Positions 27,822 to 35,531 of a DNA stretch of 64,000 nucleotides are shown in pieces. How positions within the stretch are numbered: the first letter of the stretch is position 1; each line of letters opens with the position of its first letter. Position numbers and translations under genes: made by a program. This DNA is from Arenibaculum pallidiluteum (GTDB taxonomy: Bacteria; Pseudomonadota; Alphaproteobacteria; Azospirillales; Azospirillaceae): assembly GCF_017355985.1 (NCBI RefSeq), contig NZ_JAFIQU010000022.1:24318-88317 (forward strand), read 5' to 3'. A model generated the notes under the pieces. It saw only the letters and a program-made list of their open reading frames with translations. It was not told where the DNA came from and did no database searches.

Positions 27822-28568
27822 GCAGGGGGAGAGGGCCGGGTGATGATTGCCGCGGGATCTTCACCCAAAAGAACTAAAACTCCCTTGCTCGCCCCGGCGG
27901 CCCGGGGCGGCGATGGCGGAAAAGGCGTCTGCGCTCCTGGCCGAGATTCTCGGAACGCCCTCGATCGCGGCCGGAACGATGGCTTCGTCGCCGCTTGCCG
28001 GTGCTCCGGCGGACATCTGTACAGCCGGTCACACGAATGTCATGGCCATGACCGGCATCGATAGCCGCCCGGCGGCGCTGCGGCGATACACCGCGCATTC
28101 CTGAAGGATAAGTGGAGACTCCATCTTCGCACTGCAGCAATTTCAAAGGATCGAGCGATGCAACCCTGCATAGAAGCTGGATAGTTTGAGGCATCGAATC
28201 CAAAGTAGATGATGTTCATCATCGTAGAGGACGGATTTCTTGTATACTAAAGGAGAGGGCTGTCCGCTTTTTGTCTCTTACGTGAGGCGGGGTCTGCGGG
28301 GTGATATGCGCCTCGCCTTGGAACGAGGAGGTTTCATTCAAAGAAGTCCTTTGAAGCACGCCTGACTTTCTCTGATTCCCACCGACTTTTCGCTCCTGCC
28401 CACAGGGCAGCGGAGTCGTGGGGACATGCCGCAAATTCCCACCCCCCTCGCGGCATGCCGAGGTCCTCACGCAACTGACCCCCGGAAATCCCGAACGGCG
28501 CGATTCAACTCGCGACGAAAGCGAACGCGTCCGTCCGCGGCAACCGGCCCGCAGAGGAAACAATTAAA
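27822..28568. promoter_or_regulatory. Upstream region of the first beta-helix gene
   Basis: About 750 bases without a recognisable gene. The right part is much less GC-rich than the flanks. It contains an exact inverted repeat GATGATG-TT-CATCATC (28208-28223), then a promoter-like TTGTATACTAAAGGAG near 28239. The stretch CGGCATGCCGAGGTCC (28452-28467) with the following CACGCAACTGA is repeated at 30478-30504 before the second beta-helix gene, so the leader was duplicated with the gene. A GAGGAAAC ribosome binding site precedes the ATG at 28569. Confidence 0.5.
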
Positions 28569-29978
28569 ATGGCTGATCTCTACGTCTCGACGAGTGGTTC
28601 GGACAGCGGTTCCGGGACTTCGTCCTCACCCTTCCGCACGATCGCCAAGGCTTCGCAGATGGCCCAGCCCGGGACGACTGTGCATGTCGCGCCCGGTACC
28701 TACGAGGGCGGCTTCTCGACCTCGAAGAGCGGCACCGCCTCCGCCCCCATCACCTATGTCTCGGACGTGAAGTGGGGCGCCAAGATCGTCCCGCCCGGCA
28801 ACTCGGGCAACGGCGTCGCCTGGAACAACCGCGGCGACTACGTGCACATCGAAGGTTTTGAGGTCGATGGCACGAACCACAAGTCCGGCACGCCGTGGAA
28901 CTTCGGCATCTACACCACCGGCACCGGCTCGGTGGTCGAGGACAACAAGGTCCACGATATCGCCACCCGGGTCGGCAATGGCGGCTCCAGCGGCGGTGCC
29001 GGCATCGAGGGCGACGGCTATTACGGCGACACCAACATCAAGCTGCTGAACAACGTCGTCTACGACATCGGCGCGGGCGTCGGCTCCAGCGGCACCATCC
29101 AGGGCATCTATCACACCACGACCGGCGAGGTGTCCGGCAACACCGTCCACAACGTCGCGGCAGCGGGCATCAGCCTGTGGCACGATGCCCGGAACATCGA
29201 GGTCTCCGGCAACACGGTTCACGATTCCGACTTCGGGATCTGGGTCGGTGGTGGCGACTACGTCACGGGCGATGGTCCCGCGGACAACATCCGGGTGAGC
29301 GACAACGTCATCTACGACAACGCCAGATATGGCATCGCCGAAGGTGGAGACACCGGCCGGAACAATGTCTATGTGAACAACGACGTCTCCCAGAACGGCA
29401 CCGACTGGCGCCTTCAGAACGGCCTGAAGCCGACCAGCACGGAACCCTCCGAGACCAGGGCCGATCCCGCCGAGGACATCGACGGCGCGGCCCGCGACGA
29501 GGGCTCCACGACCAATGCAGGCAACGCCGCGGAGGACCTGGATCAGGACTCGAAGGAGGCCCAGAGCCAGGATCAGGCCCAGGACGAGGATCAGGCCCAG
29601 CCCCGGGATGGGGATCAGGCCCAGGACGAGGGCCAGGACCAGCCTCCTTCGACGGAGGCCGGGGACGACGGCGTGGCCGCGGGTGGCGAGGACGACGACG
29701 TCATCGACACGCGTGCGGATGTGGGCGACGGTACGGGGGATAGCGATTCCGACGGCCTCGTCGAGGCCCGGGATGGGGACGGCGGCCGGAACGCCGACCT
29801 CGAAGTCAATGACCCCGCAGATCAGGGGGCGCCCAGGCTCTTCGAGGGCTTCAGTGGAGTGGCCAAGCTGGTCAAGTCCGGCGACGTCTGGACCATCGAA
29901 CTCCCCGACGGACACGGGACGTTCGAGCTCGACGGGTTCTCCGGGCTGAGCAACGCGGATATCCACTTCATCGGATAG
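28569..29978 (+). CDS. Beta-helix protein with acidic tail, probable type I secretion substrate
   Basis: A 469-residue protein. Residues 1-290 form a right-handed parallel beta-helix of the pectate-lyase-like/PbH1 kind (APGTYEGGFS, IYTTGTGSVVEDNKVHDI, GISLWHDARNIEVSGNTVHD, GIWVGGGDYVTG). Residues about 295-420 are very acidic and glutamine-rich (DQAQDEDQAQ, GDSDSDG). The last 40 residues match the C-terminus of the second beta-helix protein (AKLV..GDVWTI, TFELDG). There is no N-terminal signal peptide, which fits export by a C-terminal type I signal. The N-terminal 250 residues are nearly identical at the DNA level to the gene at 30589. RTX repeats are absent. Function is unknown; binding or cleaving the local polysaccharide is likely. 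Confidence 0.8.
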   Translation: MADLYVSTSGSDSGSGTSSSPFRTIAKASQMAQPGTTVHVAPGTYEGGFSTSKSGTASAPITYVSDVKWGAKIVPPGNSGNGVAWNNRGDYVHIEGFEVDGTNHKSGTPWNFGIYTTGTGSVVEDNKVHDIATRVGNGGSSGGAGIEGDGYYGDTNIKLLNNVVYDIGAGVGSSGTIQGIYHTTTGEVSGNTVHNVAAAGISLWHDARNIEVSGNTVHDSDFGIWVGGGDYVTGDGPADNIRVSDNVIYDNARYGIAEGGDTGRNNVYVNNDVSQNGTDWRLQNGLKPTSTEPSETRADPAEDIDGAARDEGSTTNAGNAAEDLDQDSKEAQSQDQAQDEDQAQPRDGDQAQDEGQDQPPSTEAGDDGVAAGGEDDDVIDTRADVGDGTGDSDSDGLVEARDGDGGRNADLEVNDPADQGAPRLFEGFSGVAKLVKSGDVWTIELPDGHGTFELDGFSGLSNADIHFIG

Positions 29979-30588
29979 CTTCCGCGGCGTTTTCGCTGGG
30001 GGGAGCGTCGCCGGCCCTTGCGGCCGGCGACGCTTCGTCATGCCCGGTCGATTTCCCGCCAGGGCGCTGCCCGATCTGCAAGTTCCGCATCACCACGGAG
30101 CGAGAAAAGTCGCCGCCGACGCCCATGCTCATCCCGAAACTGGAGTATTAATGGAGACGCCAGTTTTGAGGGCAATGAAGTTCCTGCGAGCAGACCTGAG
30201 GAGTCTGAGGGGCTGTCCGAAGATGGCCGCCGTCTAGTGTGCACGTACCGAGTTGCAATCATGAAAAATGCAGATATCCACTTTATGTCAGAACCTATGA
30301 CCCGTTTTTGACTCTATCCGTCAGGGGTAATCTGTTCGATACATACGGCGCCTCGGCTTGGAGAGCGGCGCCTCGAACTACCCGTTCATATGCGCCGAAC
30401 CTTTCCGTGCCGGCCGAAACCTCCCTCTGCGGAGGAGACGGTTCCGCGACGGACGTGCCACCGGTCTCCAACCCCGGCGGCATGCCGAGGTCCGCACGCA
30501 ACTGAAGACCGGCTGCTGTAGACGGCATGATTTCGCGTCGACCGCGAACCCGTCCGCCGCGCCCGGCCCGCACAGGAAACGATTGCAA
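29979..30588. other. Gap between the two beta-helix genes
   Basis: About 610 bases. It holds the terminator of the first gene, then sequence without a supported gene, then a copy of the leader seen before the first gene (CGGCATGCCGAGGTCC at 30478, CACAGGAAAC before the ATG). Near 30265-30290 a translated KNADIHFM echoes the SNADIHFIG at the end of the first protein, which may be a scrap left by the duplication. Confidence 0.45.
30005..30039 (+). terminator. Intrinsic-type terminator after first beta-helix gene
   Basis: A 12-bp perfect stem (GCGTCGCCGGCC at 30005-30016 with GGCCGGCGACGC at 30022-30033) and a 5-base loop follow the stop codon by 27 bases. The tail is TTCGTCATG, with only a weak T-run, as is common in GC-rich genomes. 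Confidence 0.75.
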
Positions 30589-32349
30589 ATGGCTGATCTC
30601 TACGTCTCGACGAGTGGTTCGGACAGCGGTTCCGGGACGTCGTCCTCGCCTTTCCGCACGATCGCTAAGGCCGCGCAGGCGGCCCAGCCCGGGACGACTG
30701 TGCATGTCGCGCCCGGCACCTACGAGGGCGGCTTCTCGACCTCGAAGAGCGGCACCGCCTCCGCCCCCATTACCTTCGTCTCGGACGTGAAGTGGGGCGC
30801 CAAGATCGTCCCGCCGGCCAGCTCGGGCAACGGCGTCGCCTGGAACAACAGCGGCGACTACGTGCACATCAAGGGCTTCGAGGTCGACGGCACGAACCAC
30901 AAGTCCGGCACGCCGTGGAACTTCGGCATCTACACCACCGGCACCGGCTCGGTGGTCGAGGGCAACAAGGTCCATGATATCGCCACCCGGGTTGGCACCG
31001 GCGGCTCCAGCGGCGGCGCCGGCATCGAGGGCGACGGCTATTACGGCGACACCAACATCAAGCTGCTGAACAACGTCGTCTACGACATCGGCGCGGGCGT
31101 CGGCTCCAGCGGCACCATCCAGGGCATCTATCACACCACGACCGGCGAAGTGTCGGGCAACCTGATCCACAACGTCGCGGCAGCGGGCATCAGCCTGTGG
31201 CACGATCCCCGGAACATCGACGTCGTCAACAACACCGTGTTCCAGTCCGACATGGGCATCTGGGTCGGTGCGGGCGACCACGTGACGGGCTCGGCCCCGG
31301 CCGACAACATCCGCGTGCTCAACAACCTCGTCTACGACAACGCCCGCTACGGCATCGTCGAGGGCGGCCAGACCGGCACGAACAACGTCTACGACAACAA
31401 CCTCGTCTATGACAGCGGCACGAACTGGCGGCTGCAGAACGGATTGAAGCACACGGACACGATCACGGCCGATCCGAAGTTCGTGAACTACAAGGCCGAT
31501 GGGTCGGGCGACTATCATCTCGCCACCGGGTCTCCGGCGATCAACACGGGCACCAGCACCAAGCTGACCTCGACGGATCTCGACGGCCAGGCCCGCGTCC
31601 AGGGCTCGGCACCCGATATCGGCGCCTACGAGTACAAGGCGACCACCCAGGCGCCGACGCCGACGCCGACGCCGACGCCCACCCCCAGCCCCACGCCGAC
31701 CCCGGCGCCGACCACGTCCGTTCCGACGACCGCCCCCAAGGGCAGCTGGTCGGAGACTCCCACCGCCACGAAGGCGATCGACGGGACCGTCAACAACGAG
31801 ACGCTGTATGGCACCAGCGCGAACGAAATCCTCGGCGGCAACGGCGGGGACGACAAGATGGTCGGGGGCGGCGGCCACGATACCTACGTCGTCAGCAGCT
31901 ACGGCGACACGATCGTCGAGTACGGCAGTGGCGGCGTCGACGTGGTGCACCAGTACGTGAAGACCTATACCCTGCCGGCGAACGTCAACAACCTGATCGT
32001 CAAGATCAACTACGGCGCGACGGCGACCGGCAACTCCGCCGACAACATCATCACGGGCGGCACCGGCAACGACGTCATCAACGGCGGCGGCGGGCGCGAC
32101 AAGACGATCGGCGGCGGCGGCTACGACACCTTCGTGCTCCGCAAGGGCCAGGCACACGGCGATCTGATCACCGACTTCAATGGCAATGGTGACCAGGCCG
32201 GCGACGTGCTCCGCCTCGAGGGCTACGGCACGGGCGCCAAGCTGGTCCATGCCGGGGACGTGTGGACGATCCAGTACAGCGGCGGCCAGGAGACCTTCGA
32301 GATCGACGGTGTCACCAGCCTCCACGGCACGGACGTTCTCTACGCCTGA
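30589..32349 (+). CDS. RTX beta-helix protein, type I secretion substrate
   Basis: A 586-residue paralogue of the preceding protein. Residues 1-345 are the beta-helix, here with the complete last coils (DPKFVNYKADGSGDYHLA, GSPAINTGTST, PDIGAYEYK). A Pro-Thr linker (PTPTPTPTPTPSPTP) follows, then RTX repeats from about 400 (LGGNGGDDKMVGGGGHDTYVV, ITGGTGNDVINGGGGRD) and a C-terminal type I secretion region (AKLVHAGDVWTIQYSGGQ). Calcium should fold the repeats outside the cell. The start at 30589 has AGGAAAC upstream, as in the paralogue; the frame extends back to 30358 without protein character. No HlyB/HlyD/TolC genes are in the window. Confidence 0.88.
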   Translation: MADLYVSTSGSDSGSGTSSSPFRTIAKAAQAAQPGTTVHVAPGTYEGGFSTSKSGTASAPITFVSDVKWGAKIVPPASSGNGVAWNNSGDYVHIKGFEVDGTNHKSGTPWNFGIYTTGTGSVVEGNKVHDIATRVGTGGSSGGAGIEGDGYYGDTNIKLLNNVVYDIGAGVGSSGTIQGIYHTTTGEVSGNLIHNVAAAGISLWHDPRNIDVVNNTVFQSDMGIWVGAGDHVTGSAPADNIRVLNNLVYDNARYGIVEGGQTGTNNVYDNNLVYDSGTNWRLQNGLKHTDTITADPKFVNYKADGSGDYHLATGSPAINTGTSTKLTSTDLDGQARVQGSAPDIGAYEYKATTQAPTPTPTPTPTPSPTPTPAPTTSVPTTAPKGSWSETPTATKAIDGTVNNETLYGTSANEILGGNGGDDKMVGGGGHDTYVVSSYGDTIVEYGSGGVDVVHQYVKTYTLPANVNNLIVKINYGATATGNSADNIITGGTGNDVINGGGGRDKTIGGGGYDTFVLRKGQAHGDLITDFNGNGDQAGDVLRLEGYGTGAKLVHAGDVWTIQYSGGQETFEIDGVTSLHGTDVLYA

Positions 32350-32789
32350 TGACATCCCGGGACGTCGGCCTTCCCGCAAGGGAGCCGACGGATCCGAAAC
32401 GATAGAAACGCCGGCGGTCCCCGTGACCGCCGGCGTTTCGTCATGAGCGACACCCAACCTTCTTCCAGGCTCCACCGCCGTCTCCGGATCCGGGGTCGTG
32501 ACGATCGGCGCTGTGCGGGAGCGCGCCAGGGTCCTTTCGGTGCTGTCCGGCAATCATCGATCCTGGAAGTCCGTAGCGTCTTTCCGTATTATCTTTTTCT
32601 TTTCTGTCGTGCCGGGTGATTAAGATCACCAAGCGAGCGATCCGCCGCAGCACCGCCGTGCAGCGGCCCGCCCAGTTCGAAAGGAGCCAGGGGCCGGGGA
32701 CCGCATAGGAGAGAACGCCCGCGCCGAAGCAGCCGCCTGCGACGCGGACATGCCTGCGAACGACGGCAGGGCGAGAAAGGGACGCCGAC
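32350..32789. promoter_or_regulatory. Gap between RTX beta-helix gene and OrfA
   Basis: No gene recognised. It contains the terminator of the RTX gene and, near 32587-32605, an AT-rich tract TATTATCTTTTTCTTTTCTG that resembles elements upstream of other genes in the polysaccharide locus. Confidence 0.45.
32406..32446 (+). terminator. Intrinsic-type terminator after RTX beta-helix gene
   Basis: A perfect 14-bp stem (AAACGCCGGCGGTC at 32406-32419 with GACCGCCGGCGTTT at 32425-32438) and a 5-base loop, followed by CGTCATGA. Its tail matches the tail of the terminator of the first beta-helix gene, another trace of duplication. Confidence 0.8.
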
Positions 32790-33047
32790 ATGCGACGCAG
32801 CCGGTTCAGCGTGGAGCGGATGAAGGAGATCCTGCGCGAACAGGAAAGCGGTGCGACCGTCGGCGAAATCTGCCGCCGGCACGGCATCAGCGAGTCGACC
32901 TTCTACAATTGGAAGCAGCGGCTCGGAAACCACCGGACGGTGGAGGCGCGACGATTGAAGGCGCTCAAGGAGGAGAATGCGCGCCTGAAGAGGCTGCTGG
33001 CCGAGGCGATGCTCGAGAACGCAAGGCTGAAGGACCATAAGCACTGA
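32790..33047 (+). CDS. IS3-type transposase OrfA-like HTH protein, solitary
   Basis: An 85-residue protein like the OrfA (InsE/InsN) subunit of IS3-family elements: an HTH (RMKEILREQESGATVGEICRRHGISESTFYNWK) and a leucine-zipper-like coiled coil (LKALKEENARLKRLLAEAMLENARLKD). Its length is close to normal. No orfB integrase follows; the next sequence is the methyltransferase on the other strand, and no terminal inverted repeats were seen. It is therefore either the remnant of an insertion sequence or a former transposase subunit retained as a DNA-binding protein. It has a plausible start (ATG 32790). Confidence 0.8.
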   Translation: MRRSRFSVERMKEILREQESGATVGEICRRHGISESTFYNWKQRLGNHRTVEARRLKALKEENARLKRLLAEAMLENARLKDHKH

Positions 33048-33084
33048 AGCCGATGCCGTTTTCCCTGCCTCCCGGCCCGCCGCT

Positions 33085-33933
33085 TCATCGGGCGGGCCGC
33101 TCCGGAGCGCTCGCGGGATGTCGAGGCTTCAGCAGCGAGGACAGGACCGCGCCTTGCGGAAGAACCCGGCAGAGCAGGCGATCCAGGACGTGCAATGCGT
33201 CGTTCACGACCTCCAGCCCAGTAGGCTCGCTCCTAGCCAGCAGCCTGGCCGACCCGAAGTTGAGGCATCCGAAGGCCGCCATCCTGACCTCGTATCCGGC
33301 CAGAGCGGCCACGAAGGCTTCGGGGCGGAAATACGTCCACCTGTTCCGCCCGGCGCCGAAGCGCTTGCGAAGCCGATCGACGGCGCCGACATGGCCGTTG
33401 TCGAGGGTGATGATGCTCCCTCCGCGGGTGAGGTGGCCCGCGATCCCGCCCACGGCCGCCGCAAGGGCGCCGTAGTCGTCGTCCCGGCAGAGCCCGCCCA
33501 GCACCGACTTCATCACGATGAGGTCGTATTCGCCGGGGATGTCCCGCGCGTCGATCTCGACCAGCGGAACGGGCGGAAGGGCGTATTTCTCGGACACGGC
33601 CAGCAGGCGGCCGTTCCGCACCGCCTCCTCCGGAACGCCATAATAGGAGCACGTCGTCTCGGCCCCCATGGCCGCAAAGATCGGGGCCAGACACGACTCC
33701 CGCCCGGCCCCCAGTTCCAGCACCCTCGCGCCCGCAAGGTCCGCAGGCAGCCACGTCAGGGCGAACTCGGCGGCATCGGCCCAGACCTTCCTGTTCCAGC
33801 CGCAGCAATCCTCGACGAGCGCGCGAAACCGCCCCGCTCCATCGGGCGTTTTCCTTTTGGCCCGCGGATCGGCTTTGCGCGTGGGGCCCGATCCCGGGGC
33901 CCGCCCGGATCCAGCGATGGCGCGAACATCCAT
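33085..33933 (-). CDS. SAM-dependent methyltransferase
   Basis: Class I methyltransferase, 282 residues. The SAM-binding loop VLELGAGRESC is at about residues 70-80, an acidic residue follows in VEIDARDI, and VMKSVLGGLCR takes the place of the catalytic region. The N-terminal 35 residues are basic and probably disordered. It is divergent from the WbpA-like gene. It may O-methylate a sugar or a lipid intermediate, but no substrate signature is visible. Confidence 0.75.
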   Translation of the reverse strand: MDVRAIAGSGRAPGSGPTRKADPRAKRKTPDGAGRFRALVEDCCGWNRKVWADAAEFALTWLPADLAGARVLELGAGRESCLAPIFAAMGAETTCSYYGVPEEAVRNGRLLAVSEKYALPPVPLVEIDARDIPGEYDLIVMKSVLGGLCRDDDYGALAAAVGGIAGHLTRGGSIITLDNGHVGAVDRLRKRFGAGRNRWTYFRPEAFVAALAGYEVRMAAFGCLNFGSARLLARSEPTGLEVVNDALHVLDRLLCRVLPQGAVLSSLLKPRHPASAPERPAR

Positions 33934-33998
33934 ATCTCTCGGTCCTGTCTCCCGCGGTCGCCCGCCCTGTCGGCGTAATGCCGGTCCAACGGCTTCTT

Positions 33999-34018
33999 AT
34001 TGGCCCTTGATTGCCAAT
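33999..34018. promoter_or_regulatory. Inverted repeat ATTGGC-N8-GCCAAT
   Basis: An exact 6-bp inverted repeat with an 8-base spacer, in the divergent region between the methyltransferase and the wbpA-like gene. Its size fits a dimeric regulator site. It lies just left of the AT-rich motif at 34014-34037. Confidence 0.35.
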
Positions 34019-34076
34019 AAGATCATCTTTACGGACCGATAACAACAAGATACCTTTTCGCCAGAAATCTTTTCGT
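34014..34076 (+). promoter_or_regulatory. AT-rich promoter region of the wbpA-like operon
   Basis: This stretch holds CCAATAAGATCATCTTTACG (34014-34033) with GGACC directly after, then GATAACAACAAGATACCTTT and AATCTTTTCG. CCAATAAGAT and ATCTTTAC.GACC recur upstream of the nucleotidyltransferase gene (55507-55537). ATCTTTTCG recurs at 62541. It is the likely promoter region of the operon beginning at 34119. Confidence 0.45.
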
Positions 34077-34118
34077 CCGCCCACTCGCGGGCCAGGCAAC
34101 CGGCAGCAGAGGGAACAC

Positions 34119-35531
34119 ATGGATCGCATCGAGACGATCGGGCGCAGGCCTCAGGACGCCATTGCCCCAACGGAAAGGCGCGCCGCCGCAACCTCCGCCG
34201 ATGTCGAGGACCTGCTCCGCAAGTTCAGGGAGCGCGAGGCGCGCATCGGCGTCGTCGGCCTCGGCTATGTCGGCCTGCCCCTGTCCCTGGCGGCATGCGA
34301 GGCGGGATACAGCGTCGTCGGCTTCGACATCAACGAACAGGTGGTCGAGGAGCTCAATGGCGCGCATAGCCCGTTCCCGCATATCGCAGCGGAGCGGATC
34401 CAGGCCGCACGCAAGGATGACCGGTTCGTCGCGACCGGCAACGGCCCGCTCCTCGGCGAGGTCGATGCCATCCTGATCTGCGTTCCGACGCCGCTCGGCC
34501 CGCACCGTGAGCCCGACCTGTCCTTCGTCGTCGCGACGGCCGAGACCGTGGCCCAGCATCTGCGGCCGGGCCAGCTCGTGGTCCTCGAATCGACGACCTA
34601 TCCCGGCACCACGCGCGAGGTGGTGAAGCCCATTCTGGAGGCGACCGGGCTGCGCTCGGGCATCGATTTCTTCCTGGCCTATTCGCCCGAGCGCGAGGAT
34701 CCCGGCAATCTCGACTTCCAGACCTCGCGCATTCCGAAGGTCGTCGCAGGCGACGGCGAGGCCGCGTTGCGCCTGGCCTCGACGATGTACCAGCAATTCG
34801 TCATCAGCACCGTGCCGGTCTCCTCGCCGGAGACGGCCGAGGCGGTCAAGCTGACTGAGAACGTCTTCCGTGCGGTGAACATCGCGCTGGTCAACGAGCT
34901 GAAGACCGTCTACGGCGCTATTGGCGTCGACATCTTCGAGGTCGTCGACGCCGCCAGCACAAAGCCCTTCGGCTACATGCCCTTCTATCCCGGTCCCGGC
35001 CTGGGAGGGCACTGCATCCCCATCGACCCCTTCTACCTGACCTGGAAGGCCCGGGAGCTCGGCATATCCACCCGCTTCATCGAGCTCGCGGGGGAGGTCA
35101 ACACGAGCATGCCGCGCTATGTCGTGGACCGGCTGCGCGAGGAGCTGGACCGCCGATACGCGAAGGCGCTCTCGGGAGCCCGCATCCTGGTGGTCGGCAT
35201 CGCCTACAAGAAGAACGTCGCCGACCTGCGGGAAAGCCCCGCCCTGACGATCATGGAGCTTCTGGATGCGCTCGGCGCGCGGGTCGACTACCACGATCCC
35301 CATTTCCCGATGATTCCCCCGACGCGTCGGCATGCGGCGCTCGCCGGCAAGGCCGTCATTCCGCTCGAGCCCTGCTATCTCGCCCGGTATGACGCGGTCG
35401 TGATCGTCACGGACCATGACGAGGTCGACTACCTGACGCTCCTGCGGTACTCGAAACTGGTCGTCGACACCCGGAACGTCGTGGCGGGCCTTGCCGGCCC
35501 CGAGCACGCAAGCGTGGTGGTCAAGGCATGA
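34119..35531 (+). CDS. wbpA: UDP-N-acetylglucosamine 6-dehydrogenase-like (WbpA/TviB)
   Basis: Nucleotide-sugar dehydrogenase, 470 residues, expected to oxidise C6 of UDP-GlcNAc (or UDP-GalNAc) to the uronic acid using 2 NAD+. Rossmann motif GVVGLGYVGLPLSLAA, ESTTYPGTTREV, the central helix EAVKLTENVFRAVNIAL, catalytic Cys at about 299 in GGHCIPIDPFYL, and GIAYKKNVADLRESP. The start at 34119 has an AGAGGGAA site; the frame extends upstream without homology. It overlaps the next gene (ATGA), whose fusion product performs the following steps, which favours the GlcNAc-type substrate. Confidence 0.88.
   Translation: MDRIETIGRRPQDAIAPTERRAAATSADVEDLLRKFREREARIGVVGLGYVGLPLSLAACEAGYSVVGFDINEQVVEELNGAHSPFPHIAAERIQAARKDDRFVATGNGPLLGEVDAILICVPTPLGPHREPDLSFVVATAETVAQHLRPGQLVVLESTTYPGTTREVVKPILEATGLRSGIDFFLAYSPEREDPGNLDFQTSRIPKVVAGDGEAALRLASTMYQQFVISTVPVSSPETAEAVKLTENVFRAVNIALVNELKTVYGAIGVDIFEVVDAASTKPFGYMPFYPGPGLGGHCIPIDPFYLTWKARELGISTRFIELAGEVNTSMPRYVVDRLREELDRRYAKALSGARILVVGIAYKKNVADLRESPALTIMELLDALGARVDYHDPHFPMIPPTRRHAALAGKAVIPLEPCYLARYDAVVIVTDHDEVDYLTLLRYSKLVVDTRNVVAGLAGPEHASVVVKA

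Noticed and set aside
28219..28563. Minus-strand frame of 114 codons in the leader of the first beta-helix gene
   Set aside because: Arg/Ser/Gly-rich with no family and located in a probable promoter and leader.
31650..31705. CCGACG-type short tandem repeat
   Set aside because: It encodes the Pro-Thr linker of the RTX beta-helix protein and is not a separate repeat element or CRISPR.
30295..32553. Open frame of about 750 codons antisense to the RTX beta-helix gene
   Set aside because: It mirrors the repeats of the real gene (Val/Ala/Asp runs) and is a shadow; a similar shadow exists antisense to the first beta-helix gene.
32790..33047. Complete insertion sequence
   Set aside because: No orfB, no terminal inverted repeats and no target duplication could be found around OrfA.
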